This document shows positions 18,215 to 26,592 of a stretch of 64,000 nucleotides of DNA, piece after piece. The notes beneath the pieces were generated by a model. The model had not been told where the DNA came from and searched no databases. It saw nothing but the letters and a program-made list of their open reading frames with translations. The position numbers and the translations under genes were made by a program. Source of the stretch: Thalassolituus sp. UBA1087 (GTDB lineage: Bacteria > Pseudomonadota > Gammaproteobacteria > Pseudomonadales > Oceanobacteraceae); assembly GCA_002314145.1 (NCBI GenBank), contig DCCG01000002.1, positions 62,001 through 126,000 of the forward strand, in the 5' to 3' direction. Position 1 is the stretch's first letter. Each line of letters opens with the position of its first letter.

Positions 18215-18688
18215 TCAGTCGTCTCCCATCATGCTTTGCAGGTAATTCTGTATACCACTGTGTTCAATGATGTACTGCTGGCTTTCAATCCAGTCCAGAT
18301 ACTCTTCTTCGTATTCGAGAATGTCTTCCAGCAGATCCCGGGTTACGTAATCACGGACTGATTCACAATAGGCAATAGCCTCTTTCACCACCGGCAGCTG
18401 CTCGAGAATCTGATCCATATCGCACTGCAGCATTTCTTCCGGTTTTTCACCTACCCGCAAACGGTTCAGTTTCTGCAGATTCGGCAAGCCTTCCAGAAAC
18501 AGGATACGTTCGATAATGGCGTCGGCCTGTTTCATATCCTTGATGGATTTTTTATAGGCTTTTTCGTTCAGTTCATCCAGCCCCCAGTTTTTAAACATAC
18601 GGGCATGTAAAAAATACTGATTAATAGATGTCAGTTCTATACAGAGTATCTGGTTAAGATACTCATTAACCTTAGAATCGCCTTTCAT
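18215..18688 (-). CDS. Bacterioferritin, haem-binding subunit with degenerate ferroxidase site
   Basis: Bacterioferritin paralogue of about 157 residues. Met52, the haem ligand, is present (IKDMKQAD). Several ferroxidase residues are lost: Glu51 is Asp, His54 is Gln, Glu94 is Ile and His130 is Tyr, while Glu18 and Glu127 remain. It should therefore bind haem and help electron release but not oxidise iron efficiently. The first gene of the pair, it is probably transcribed together with the ferroxidase subunit. The chosen ATG gives the conserved MKGDSKV start; an upstream ATG adding ten residues is less likely. Comparable two-subunit bacterioferritins are known in Neisseria and Pseudomonas. Confidence 0.93.
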   Translation of the reverse strand: MKGDSKVNEYLNQILCIELTSINQYFLHARMFKNWGLDELNEKAYKKSIKDMKQADAIIERILFLEGLPNLQKLNRLRVGEKPEEMLQCDMDQILEQLPVVKEAIAYCESVRDYVTRDLLEDILEYEEEYLDWIESQQYIIEHSGIQNYLQSMMGDD

Positions 18689-18942
18689 TATTTTCGCTCC
18701 TGAATCCGAATGACACACAGTCTAAGTTCCTGCCTGATATTGCGCAAGAAAATATCATAGGTTTTACATATCGTTGCTATTGATTACCGGCATTATTCAC
18801 TGACAAAGCCGATATTGATTGAAAGATGACAATACAATATTCGCCGGTTTTTAATACAAATTATTGTTATTCAATATAACCGTCTTTTGTCAGTTATATA
18901 ACAATGAATAAAAATATTTCTTATTCGTTTATAACTCCCGGG

Positions 18943-19422
18943 TTATCGGGCCGGTTTCATACCGATATGAAATGTGCCGTCTGAATGAAAGCACACGACC
19001 TGTTGCCGTTTTCTGCCAATTAAAAAAGGTTCGTCGTCAAAAAATAAAAAGTTTTTCCAGTGCTGACGAAATGTTTTCCAGTTGGTCTGCACAACGTGTT
19101 CCGAGTGATAACAGAAATAGACAACGGTATTGTCATCCCAGCTCAGATGCGCTGCAATCAATTCCGGCAATTCATCACTGTCACTGTCCCAGGGTTTCTG
19201 CCAGTTACCCTGCTCGCTCCAGACGCCGTTACGGGCAGGCCAGTCATCGCCGAGAAAATGGCTCGCATGAGTTGCTTCTTTGCTGATGTACTGACGCCAG
19301 ATCTGACCAGAGCTTTCGCTGGTCAGTGGCCGGATATCTGCCAGTGCCTGATCGCTGACCGGTAATTCACGGTGGCGGAAAATCCAGCCCTGTCTGTAAT
19401 CGGACCAATCAAGATAATTCAT
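18943..19422 (-). CDS. DUF2947 family protein
   Basis: Soluble 159-residue protein resembling the DUF2947 family found in Vibrio- and Shewanella-like bacteria. The N-terminus reads YRQGWIFRHRELPVSD, followed by Trp-rich segments (NWQKPWDSD, WKTFRQHWKNFLFFDD). It has no signal peptide or membrane segment, and its function is unknown. It stands alone between the bacterioferritins and a diguanylate cyclase; an AT-rich 220-bp gap separates it from the former. The family assignment is from memory of the pattern. Confidence 0.72.
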   Translation of the reverse strand: MNYLDWSDYRQGWIFRHRELPVSDQALADIRPLTSESSGQIWRQYISKEATHASHFLGDDWPARNGVWSEQGNWQKPWDSDSDELPELIAAHLSWDDNTVVYFCYHSEHVVQTNWKTFRQHWKNFLFFDDEPFLIGRKRQQVVCFHSDGTFHIGMKPAR

Positions 19423-19486
19423 ACGTCTGCGCCTGCTGAACCAGGCAACAGGTTAACATTTTAACTCAGAGTAGAGAAATAACGGC

Positions 19487-20776
19487 TCAGCCTTCGACCC
19501 GGTTACGGCCTTTTTCTTTGGCCGCATAGAGTGCGTTATCCGCATAATGCACCAGCTGACTGGTACTTTTACCATCCTGCGGAAAAGAGGCCAGGCCCGC
19601 CGACAGGGTCAGCCGGAGATCACAGCCCGCTGTCCGGAACGGCGTCTCCTGCAACGTGGAACGGATTTCTTCAGCCAGTCCGCGGGCACCCTGGTGATCA
19701 GTATCCGGCATCACCAGCAGAAACTCTTCTCCGCCCCAGCGCATCAGAATATCCGAGCGGCGTATGCGCGATGACATCAGGCCGGCCGCCATACTCAGCG
19801 CCCGGTCACCGACCTGATGGCCATAGGTATCATTGATCATTTTGAACGCATCGAGATCAAACAGCGCAATACTCAGCGCCTGCTGCTCTCGTAACGCCAG
19901 CTGTAACTGCTGATCGAAGGCTACATAGCCTGAGCGGCGGTTTAACAGGCCGGTCAGTTCATCACGGGTCGCCATACGGATCAGCTGCTCTTCCATCAGC
20001 TTACGCGAATGAATATTACGCACCATGCCGACAACACGCTGCGCTTTACCGCTGGCATCACGCTCAGATACATGGCCACGGTCATGAATCCACACATAAC
20101 CGCCGGCCCGTTTTCCCAGCCGGTATTCGAGGTCATAGCGGTCATGACGGCCATGCAGATAGGCATCCAGTTCCTGCATCACGCGGGCGCTGTCCTCAGG
20201 ATGAATGCTGTCTTTCCAGGTAAACAGATTGTGTTCGATTTCGTAGGGACCGTAACCCAGCATGCGTTTTAGCGGCATGGAATAGAACACCTGGTCCCGT
20301 TTAACATCCCATTCCCACATACCGTCTGTGGCTTCGTTCAGAACAAACGCCAGCAACGACTCACGGTTGCCCATATTGGCACTGGCAGCCGCCCGGGGCG
20401 TGATATCACGCACGGATATCAGCAGGGATTCCTGGCCATTCCAGTCGACCATTTTCAGAATTTCTTCGGTGGGATACGCCTGATCATTCTCGCGCAGATA
20501 CCAGCTGTTCTGTGTCAGCGCCGGTTGTTGTCTGACACTGTCCATCAGCGCCTGCCAGTGAGCACTGTCGTATTCATCTTCGCGCAGGGCATACAGCGAA
20601 TGACCCACGAGATCAGCACGCTGGCGTTTCAGTTCATGACAGGCAGCCAGATTGCAGTCCAGGACCACACTGTCCGAGGGGGATACGAGATAAATCGCTT
20701 CCTGCAGGCAGTCAAACGCCTCCATACTCCGCCGCGTGCAGCCATCCGCTGTATTCAAGTCGCCAACCTTTGCCAT
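19487..20776 (-). CDS. PAS-PAS-GGDEF diguanylate cyclase
   Basis: Soluble c-di-GMP synthase of about 429 residues. A first PAS-like domain (about 20-130) and a second PAS/PAC domain (about 150-270, with MLGYGPYEIEHN and HPEDSARV) precede the GGDEF domain (DELTGLLNRRSGY, FDLDAFKMINDTYGHQVGD, RWGGEEFLLVMPD). The inhibitory site RRSD sits five residues before GGEEF, so product feedback should work, unlike the cyclase at 6832. No transmembrane segment is seen. The frame is open to 20857 but that ATG lies inside the thrC terminator, so Met at 20776 is preferred; its ribosome-binding site is weak. Confidence 0.88.
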   Translation of the reverse strand: MAKVGDLNTADGCTRRSMEAFDCLQEAIYLVSPSDSVVLDCNLAACHELKRQRADLVGHSLYALREDEYDSAHWQALMDSVRQQPALTQNSWYLRENDQAYPTEEILKMVDWNGQESLLISVRDITPRAAASANMGNRESLLAFVLNEATDGMWEWDVKRDQVFYSMPLKRMLGYGPYEIEHNLFTWKDSIHPEDSARVMQELDAYLHGRHDRYDLEYRLGKRAGGYVWIHDRGHVSERDASGKAQRVVGMVRNIHSRKLMEEQLIRMATRDELTGLLNRRSGYVAFDQQLQLALREQQALSIALFDLDAFKMINDTYGHQVGDRALSMAAGLMSSRIRRSDILMRWGGEEFLLVMPDTDHQGARGLAEEIRSTLQETPFRTAGCDLRLTLSAGLASFPQDGKSTSQLVHYADNALYAAKEKGRNRVEG

Positions 20777-20844
20777 GTCGTAAATTGTCAGTCTCTGCCT
20801 GAGAACAATGCGTTTTCTATCAGGAAAGCATAGTTCACAGGCAC

Positions 20845-20871
20845 AAAAAAAAGCCACCTGACGGTGGCTTT
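20845..20871 (-). terminator. Intrinsic terminator after thrC
   Basis: Read on the minus strand, AAAGCCACC pairs with GGTGGCTTT around a GTCA loop and runs into a T tract. It lies about 70 bases past the thrC stop. Confidence 0.9.
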
Positions 20872-20941
20872 AATTTTGCCAGACTCAACAGTGCCGGCCA
20901 GCTTGCAGACGTCGGCGGGACGCCTGCCGCAAAGGGAGCAA

Positions 20942-22354
20942 TCAGTCTTTGAAAGTGTTTTCTGCAATAAATGCCTGAACCTTATCCAGCTCAGCCGGCA
21001 TCACCTTCATGCGCTCTTCCCGCGTCATCAGGTCCGCCAGGTGGTGTGGCAGTTCCGGCATATCGAAGCCGCCACGCTGAACCGCATCTTCAAATTTCAC
21101 CGGATGCGCGGTACCCAGTGTAATCATCGGAATACTCTTATCACGGCGGCATTCCCGGGCAGCTTTGACGCCAATCGCGGTGTGCGGGTCCAGCAGATAA
21201 CCGGTTTCTGCGAACACTTCTTTCATCATATCGACGGTGGTCGCTTCATCGACCGCATAGCTGTCAAACAGCTCACGGGCGCGCGCCAGACGGTCTTCAT
21301 CCAGGGAGACCACGTCGCTGCGTGCACTCATACGCTGCATCAGTTCTGCCAGTACCGGACCATTGCGGTCATACAGATCAAACAACAGACGTTCGAAGTT
21401 ACTGGATACAGCAATGTCCATCGACGGTGTGATGGTGTGCTGCAGTGGATGAACTTCGTACTGGTTCTTACTCATCAGACGGTGCAACACGTCATTGCTG
21501 TTGGTGGCAATGATCAGCTGTTCGATAGGCAGACCCATTTTTTTCGCCATATAGCCTGCGAAGATATCACCGAAGTTACCGGTCGGTACAGAATACGCCA
21601 TGGAGCGCAGTGGTCCGCCCAGATTCAGGCTGGAATAGAAGTAGTAAACGATCTGCGCCATGATCCGCGCCCAGTTGATGCTGTTTACGGCGACCAGTTT
21701 GCGCTCACCACGCAGGAAGTCCTGGTTGCCGAAGCTTGCTTTGACCATGTCCTGCGCCTGGTCGAAGTTACCCTCGATGGCGATGTTGTAGATATTGTCA
21801 CCGGTGACAGTGGTCATCTGACGACGCTGCACTTCTGACACCTTGCCATGCGGGTGCAGAATAAAGATATCCACATTACGGCAGGCTTTGGTGCCTTCGA
21901 TGGCGGCAGAGCCAGTATCACCGGAGGTCGCCCCCATGATCACCACTTTTTCATTGCGGCGCTCCAGCACATAGTCCAGCAGACGACCCAGCAACTGCAG
22001 GGCAAAATCTTTGAACGCCAGTGTCGGGCCATGAAACAGTTCCAGCACGTATTCGTTATGATCCAGCTGCTGCAGTGGCGCGATGGCTTTATGCCCGAAG
22101 TTGGTGTTGTTATACACCTCTTCCAGCATGGTCTTGAGCGCCGCAGAATCCACACAGCCTTCAACAAAGGGATAAATCACTTTGTGTGCCAATTCGGTGT
22201 ACGGCAGGTCACGCCAGGACTGGATTTCTTCCAGGCTGTAGTGCGGTACTTCTTTAGGCACGTAAAGGCCGCCATCGGTCGCAAGACCGGTCAGCAGCAC
22301 GTCTTCGAATGTCAGTTCCGGGGCATTTCCGCGGGTCGATATATATTTCATCAT
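20942..22354 (-). CDS. thrC: Threonine synthase
   Basis: PLP enzyme of 470 residues that converts O-phosphohomoserine to threonine. The PLP-binding Lys115 lies in HGPTLAFKDFALQ; MGATSGDTGSAAIEG and SVPTGNFGDIFAGYMAKKMG are cofactor and substrate motifs. The length matches the gammaproteobacterial long form. The protein begins Met-Met-Lys-Tyr, so the start could be either Met. Homoserine dehydrogenase, often just upstream in relatives, is not here; a DUF3087 gene is. A clear terminator follows. Confidence 0.97.
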   Translation of the reverse strand: MMKYISTRGNAPELTFEDVLLTGLATDGGLYVPKEVPHYSLEEIQSWRDLPYTELAHKVIYPFVEGCVDSAALKTMLEEVYNNTNFGHKAIAPLQQLDHNEYVLELFHGPTLAFKDFALQLLGRLLDYVLERRNEKVVIMGATSGDTGSAAIEGTKACRNVDIFILHPHGKVSEVQRRQMTTVTGDNIYNIAIEGNFDQAQDMVKASFGNQDFLRGERKLVAVNSINWARIMAQIVYYFYSSLNLGGPLRSMAYSVPTGNFGDIFAGYMAKKMGLPIEQLIIATNSNDVLHRLMSKNQYEVHPLQHTITPSMDIAVSSNFERLLFDLYDRNGPVLAELMQRMSARSDVVSLDEDRLARARELFDSYAVDEATTVDMMKEVFAETGYLLDPHTAIGVKAARECRRDKSIPMITLGTAHPVKFEDAVQRGGFDMPELPHHLADLMTREERMKVMPAELDKVQAFIAENTFKD

Positions 22355-22439
22355 GGGCTTAAGCCTGCGGGGTCACATCATCAGCGAAATAAGGAGCGCG
22401 TAGTGTACATGGTTCGCGCCCGGCGCGCACCCGGCGTCC

Positions 22440-22943
22440 CTACAGGCGGTCCAGCATAGCGGGAGCATAGTCCTCAGCCGACACCTGCATTCCACGCTGC
22501 TTAATGCGTTCATCCAGATCGGCAATCTGCCGGTTCAGCTCTTCAAGAGTCAGGGTATTATCCTCCAGCTGATACAGATGCCTGGAACCATGTAACTGAA
22601 AGTATTTCACCACGATGGCGTCCGGATTATCCTCTTCCAGTGCCTGTTCCAGTTTACGGGAAGCGCGGTAAATACGGTTCAGCTCGGCTTTCAGCTGGCG
22701 CATATAGCGGATCTCATACATCCATGGCTTATCTTTGATCAGATTCATAATCCCGGCCAATACGAACAGAGATGTCACCACAGCGGCCAGATTCAATAAG
22801 GTGTTGGAATCACCGCTGCCCCAGAGCCCGGTATAAATCTGCGACAGCGCCAGTGACAACACCAACAGCCCGGCCACCAGTGCAGCCTGAAAACGGTTGA
22901 GACGTTTCTTGAAGCGCGCTTTATCAATATTTTCCAGTTTCAT
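22440..22943 (-). CDS. DUF3087 family membrane protein
   Basis: Inner-membrane protein of 167 residues. The N-terminus IDKARFKKRLNRF leads into two hydrophobic helices (about 22-42 and 51-68), and a long charged, probably coiled-coil cytoplasmic region (about 80-150) follows. This fits DUF3087, a family of unknown function. A GAGG site precedes the ATG. It lies upstream of thrC in the same direction with an 85-bp gap, so co-transcription is possible but unproven. Confidence 0.75.
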   Translation of the reverse strand: MKLENIDKARFKKRLNRFQAALVAGLLVLSLALSQIYTGLWGSGDSNTLLNLAAVVTSLFVLAGIMNLIKDKPWMYEIRYMRQLKAELNRIYRASRKLEQALEEDNPDAIVVKYFQLHGSRHLYQLEDNTLTLEELNRQIADLDERIKQRGMQVSAEDYAPAMLDRL

Positions 22944-23060
22944 ACCCGCCGGTTACCTCAGCAGCTGTGTGTTTGGCGCGAGTATAAAGAAAAGCAACGC
23001 CGGGTTCAGCGCTGCTGACATAAACAGCCGCTGAAAACTGGCACAAATGCCCCCTGTCAA

Positions 23061-23084
23061 CCAACCTACCAGTAGGTAGGCTGG
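23061..23084. promoter_or_regulatory. Palindromic TetR-type operator
   Basis: CCTACC-AGTA-GGTAGG forms a perfect 6-bp inverted repeat, extended outward by CCA/TGG. It sits 23 bp ahead of the TetR-family start codon, which is the expected place for an autoregulatory operator of the regulator/ene-reductase operon. Confidence 0.7.
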
Positions 23085-23106
23085 CCTCAGCATCAGGGAT
23101 ACAGTC

Positions 23107-23784
23107 ATGACGAATTCAGTCCACACAGACCCAGGCACGCCCGTAAAGCGATCAGCAGCGGCCCGCAGCAATACCCGCGAGCAGCTGATCCGGGTTTCAG
23201 CCGAGTTACTCTGCACGCGCGGATTCAGTGGCTTCAGCTATCAGGATCTCGCCACCGAGCTGGGCATCCGCAAAGCCAGCGTACACCACCATTTTGCTCA
23301 GAAAGCAGACCTCGGGCTGGCTTTATGTGACTGGACTGAACAATGGCTGCGGCAGGGCTTTGAACATTTTGACCGCCAGGGCTCCGGTTCGGTGGACAAG
23401 CTGCAGCGCTATCTGCGCGCTGCTGCCAAACACACCTTTAATGAACACAAACAATGCCCGGTCAGTGCCCTGCACAGTGATCTGGCCATTCTCCCGGATA
23501 CCATTCAGCAACGCCTGACGCAACTGATGCACATTGAACACCAGTGGGTCAGCGCGGTGTTTTACGCAGCCCTGCAGAACGGTGAGCTGGTATCTCATAC
23601 GCCGGCACCAGACGACGCAGATCAGAACCGGCAGGATCAGGCCGACGATATGGCGCGCCTGTTTATTTTTACCTGCAAAGGCGCACTCTTTTATGCCCGT
23701 TTGCAGGGACCGGAATTTTTTAACCAAAGCATGGCACTGCTGTTACAACAGTGGCTGCCATTATCTGATAACGACCACAGCTGA
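23107..23784 (+). CDS. TetR-family repressor (NemR-like by context)
   Basis: Transcriptional regulator of 225 residues. The helix-turn-helix region (TREQLIRVSAELLCTRGFSGFSY, then LGIRKASVHHHFAQKADL, each a short stretch of residues 23-77) is typical of TetR. The C-terminal ligand domain includes a CPVSALHSDL segment seen in regulators of electrophile responses. The Old Yellow Enzyme gene starts 13 bp after its stop, so it probably represses its own operon through the 23061 palindrome and is relieved by reactive electrophiles. The inducer is inferred. Confidence 0.88.
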   Translation: MTNSVHTDPGTPVKRSAAARSNTREQLIRVSAELLCTRGFSGFSYQDLATELGIRKASVHHHFAQKADLGLALCDWTEQWLRQGFEHFDRQGSGSVDKLQRYLRAAAKHTFNEHKQCPVSALHSDLAILPDTIQQRLTQLMHIEHQWVSAVFYAALQNGELVSHTPAPDDADQNRQDQADDMARLFIFTCKGALFYARLQGPEFFNQSMALLLQQWLPLSDNDHS

Positions 23785-23797
23785 TACAGGAAAATAC

Positions 23798-24931
23798 ATG
23801 AGCGATATTCACCAGGCGGTCAGCGCCCTGTTCGAACCCATCGACCTTGGACCGCTGCATTTAAAAAACCGCATTGCCATGGCACCCATGACCCGTACTT
23901 TTTCACCGGGTAACATTCCCAACGATCTGGTCACGGCTTATTACGCCCGCCGCGCAGAAAATGAAGTGGGTCTGATTATCACTGAAGGTACCTGCGTTAA
24001 TCACAAAGCGTCCAACGGGTACCCGCGCGTGCCTTTTATTTATGGCGACGAAGCGCTGGCCGGCTGGAAAAAGGTGGTCGACGCCGTGCACGCTAAAGGC
24101 GGAAAAATTGCGCCGCAGCTGTGGCACGTGGGTGCGATCCGTAAAGAAAATACCGGTGCAGATCCGGACCCTTCGGTACCGGGTTACAGCCCTTCCGGCC
24201 TGATTGGCCCTGGCAAAGAAAACGGCGTTGCCATGAGCATCGATGATATTCACGAAGTAATCACAGCCTTTGCCCAGGCAGCAGAAGATTCCAAACGCAT
24301 TGGTTTTGATGCCGTGGAAGTACACGGCGCCCACGGCTACCTGATCGACCAGTTTTTCTGGGAAGGCAGTAACCAGCGTGATGACGAATACGGTGGTGAC
24401 CTGGTGGGCCGCACCCGTTTTGCCTGTGAAATTGTCTCCGCCATCCGTGAACGTGTGGGTCCGGATTACCCGATCATTTTCCGTTTTTCACAGTGGAAAC
24501 AGCAGGACTACAACGCCCGCCTGTGCGACACACCGGAAGAACTGGATGCTTTCCTCAAGCCGCTGGTCAACGCTGGCGTGGATATTTTCCACTGTTCTAC
24601 CCGACGCTTCTGGGAGCCGGAATTTGAAGGCTCGGATTTAAACCTCGCCGGCTGGACGAAAAAACTGACCGGCAAACCGGTTATCACCGTCGGCAGTGTC
24701 GGCCTCAACGCCAGCTTTATCGATGAAGATAAACGCGACATGGTGGATGCTTCCAACGTGGCCACGGCTTCAATTGATGAGCTGGGCAAGCGCATGGCCG
24801 ACGGTGAGTTCGACATGGTCGCCATCGGGCGCGCTCTGCTGCAGGACCCGCAATGGGTTGTTAAAATTAAGCAGGGCCGTTATGACGAGCTGCAGGATTA
24901 CAGCAAAGCAGCACTGAAAGAACTGGTTTAA
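23798..24931 (+). CDS. Old Yellow Enzyme family NADH:flavin oxidoreductase
   Basis: FMN-dependent ene-reductase of 377 residues. Hallmarks include LKNRIAMAPMTR at the start, IAPQLWHVG, and VEVHGAHGYLIDQFF with the His-x-x-His substrate pair, then SNQRDDEYGG. The C-terminal AIGRALLQDPQWV completes the barrel. The ATG at 23798 follows CAGGAAA; the frame is open much further upstream inside the regulator gene but that part is not the enzyme. It probably reduces unsaturated carbonyls or nitro compounds as NemA does; the substrate is not shown by sequence. Confidence 0.92.
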   Translation: MSDIHQAVSALFEPIDLGPLHLKNRIAMAPMTRTFSPGNIPNDLVTAYYARRAENEVGLIITEGTCVNHKASNGYPRVPFIYGDEALAGWKKVVDAVHAKGGKIAPQLWHVGAIRKENTGADPDPSVPGYSPSGLIGPGKENGVAMSIDDIHEVITAFAQAAEDSKRIGFDAVEVHGAHGYLIDQFFWEGSNQRDDEYGGDLVGRTRFACEIVSAIRERVGPDYPIIFRFSQWKQQDYNARLCDTPEELDAFLKPLVNAGVDIFHCSTRRFWEPEFEGSDLNLAGWTKKLTGKPVITVGSVGLNASFIDEDKRDMVDASNVATASIDELGKRMADGEFDMVAIGRALLQDPQWVVKIKQGRYDELQDYSKAALKELV

Positions 24932-24942
24932 TCTGCACAAAG

Positions 24943-24982
24943 ACACACAGAGAAAGCAGCAGCGGCTGCTTTCTCTGTGTGT
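24943..24982. terminator. Long perfect hairpin between convergent genes
   Basis: An 18-bp perfect stem (24943-24960 with 24965-24982) closes on an AGCG loop. It lies 11 bp past the ene-reductase stop and 11 bp before the bestrophin stop. No T run follows, so it may work as an RNA end-stabilising or Rho-assisted terminator for both strands. Confidence 0.6.
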
Positions 24983-24992
24983 ACTGCCTTAA

Positions 24993-25901
24993 CTAATGCA
25001 GAATAAAATTCTCCGGCAGAATCTCTGCCGGCGGTTTCTCTCCCAGCGATTCGGCAATAGAAATTTCATGCACCCGGCATAATGCTTCCAGTGGCAGATC
25101 GTTGGCTTCACGGCCAAAGGGTTCTTCCAGCTGTTCGGATAAAGCATCCAGACCGAAAAAAGTATAGCCCAGTAATACCGTCAACACGGGCGTTAACCAG
25201 CCCATGTTTGTTACCAGCCCGAAGGGCAACAGATAGCAGTACAGATAGGCTACCCGGTGCGTCAGCACGGTATAGGCAAATGGCATGCGGGTACCGGCAA
25301 GGCGTTCACTGGCCGACTGAATCTTCGCCAGTTCTGACAGGTGACGATCCAGTATCTGTACACCGATCGTATCAATCGCCCCGTCACGGTACAGCCCGCC
25401 GACCAGGCGTCCGGCGTCGCGCAGACAAAAATCTGCCGGATTGGAATGCGTCAATACCTGAGCCGTACGCTCTTCCCCCAGCCAGTGGCGCAATTGCGGC
25501 GACGCATCTTCGCTGCGTAAGCGACCACGCAGAGCATGAAAATAGGCAGCCACCAGTGCCAGTAACTGCCGCCGTTGCGGATGATCGCCTAACAGGGTTT
25601 CACTGCTGCGTGACAGGCTGCGAACCTCATCGACCATATGTCCCCACTGCAGCCGCCCTTCCCACCAGCGATCATAGGCTGCGTTATTGCGAAAACCGAG
25701 AAAGATCGACATGGCGACCCCCAGCAGGGCAAAAGGCGCACTGGAAAACGGCGGGATATTCAGCCACTGCCATTGGTGCACGGCCTGGATCAGCAGTGCA
25801 AACAACAACAGCATCAGTAACTGCGGATAAATGGCCGTGAGGATGGTGCCACGGACAACAAACATCAGTGCCAGCGCACCGGGACGGTTTCGGACGATCA
25901 T
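24993..25901 (-). CDS. Bestrophin-family anion channel protein
   Basis: Integral membrane protein of 302 residues of the bestrophin/YneE (UPF0187) family. RGTILTAIYPQLLMLLLFALL is split across the first helix; SSAPFALLGVAMSIFLGFRNNAAYDRWWEGR is the family signature region (residues 52-82), with RNNAAYDRWWE the most conserved part. Later segments include YLYCYLLPFGLVTNMGW and LEEPFGREANDLPLEA. It probably forms an inner-membrane ion channel. YjbQ lies 75 bp upstream in the same direction. Confidence 0.9.
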   Translation of the reverse strand: MIVRNRPGALALMFVVRGTILTAIYPQLLMLLLFALLIQAVHQWQWLNIPPFSSAPFALLGVAMSIFLGFRNNAAYDRWWEGRLQWGHMVDEVRSLSRSSETLLGDHPQRRQLLALVAAYFHALRGRLRSEDASPQLRHWLGEERTAQVLTHSNPADFCLRDAGRLVGGLYRDGAIDTIGVQILDRHLSELAKIQSASERLAGTRMPFAYTVLTHRVAYLYCYLLPFGLVTNMGWLTPVLTVLLGYTFFGLDALSEQLEEPFGREANDLPLEALCRVHEISIAESLGEKPPAEILPENFILH

Positions 25902-25976
25902 ATCAATACTTCAGCAGTGGTCGCGGGGAGGAGATCATCGCAGATAGTGTCCCGTCAGCGAAAGTACCGGACCCGT

Positions 25977-26396
25977 TTATTCTCCCTGTAAGGTCACCAC
26001 CAGACGCCGGCTACCGCCCTGATTGCGGTGCTCACATAAATAAATGCCCTGCCAGGTGCCCAGATTCAGACGGCCGTTACTCACCGGCACAGTGACCGAG
26101 GGGCCCAGCAGGCTGGCCTTGATATGAGCCGGCAAATCATCACTGCCTTCCAGCGTGTGTTCATAATAAGGTTCGTTTTCTTTCACCAGGCGGTTAAAGA
26201 CAGATTCAAAATCCACGCGCACGGTAGGATCGGCATTTTCATTAATCGTCAGTGATGCCGAGGTATGCTGAATAAAGATATGTGCCATCCCCACGGATAT
26301 ATCACGCAGGTCCGCCAGCTGAGCGACGATTTCATCAGTCACCAGATGAAAGCCGCGTCTGCGGGGTTTCAGCCGGATCTCATACTGTTGCCACAT
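25977..26396 (-). CDS. YjbQ/UPF0047 family protein
   Basis: Small cytosolic protein of 139 residues in the widespread YjbQ family, noted for a secondary thiamin-phosphate synthase activity. The signature HIFIQHTSASLTINENADP includes conserved His and Asn residues; HTLEGSDDLPAHIKASLLG and LGTWQGIYLCEHR follow. A GGGAGG site four bases before the ATG fixes the start. The physiological role is not established. Confidence 0.92.
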   Translation of the reverse strand: MWQQYEIRLKPRRRGFHLVTDEIVAQLADLRDISVGMAHIFIQHTSASLTINENADPTVRVDFESVFNRLVKENEPYYEHTLEGSDDLPAHIKASLLGPSVTVPVSNGRLNLGTWQGIYLCEHRNQGGSRRLVVTLQGE

Positions 26397-26592
26397 AAAG
26401 CCTCCCGAAAGCAGTCATCTTTGTGGGGTATTGTACAAGTCTCAGCCGTACTGTCTTCTTCAACACAATAAAAAACCTTTGCCCTCCGTAAAACCGCACT
26501 CTGCAGGCCTGGTATCTGTCTTGCAGATACTTGCGGATAAGAGAATCAGAACGGCCAGCGGGACCGTCAGCGCAGATAATAATGGAGAGGTT

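Noticed and set aside
20777..20857. The longer start of the PAS-GGDEF protein at 20857
   Set aside because: That ATG lies within the thrC terminator stem, and the added residues do not look like PAS sequence.
20864..21838. A 324-codon plus-strand frame opposite thrC
   Set aside because: It begins inside the thrC terminator and lies wholly antisense to an intact enzyme gene.
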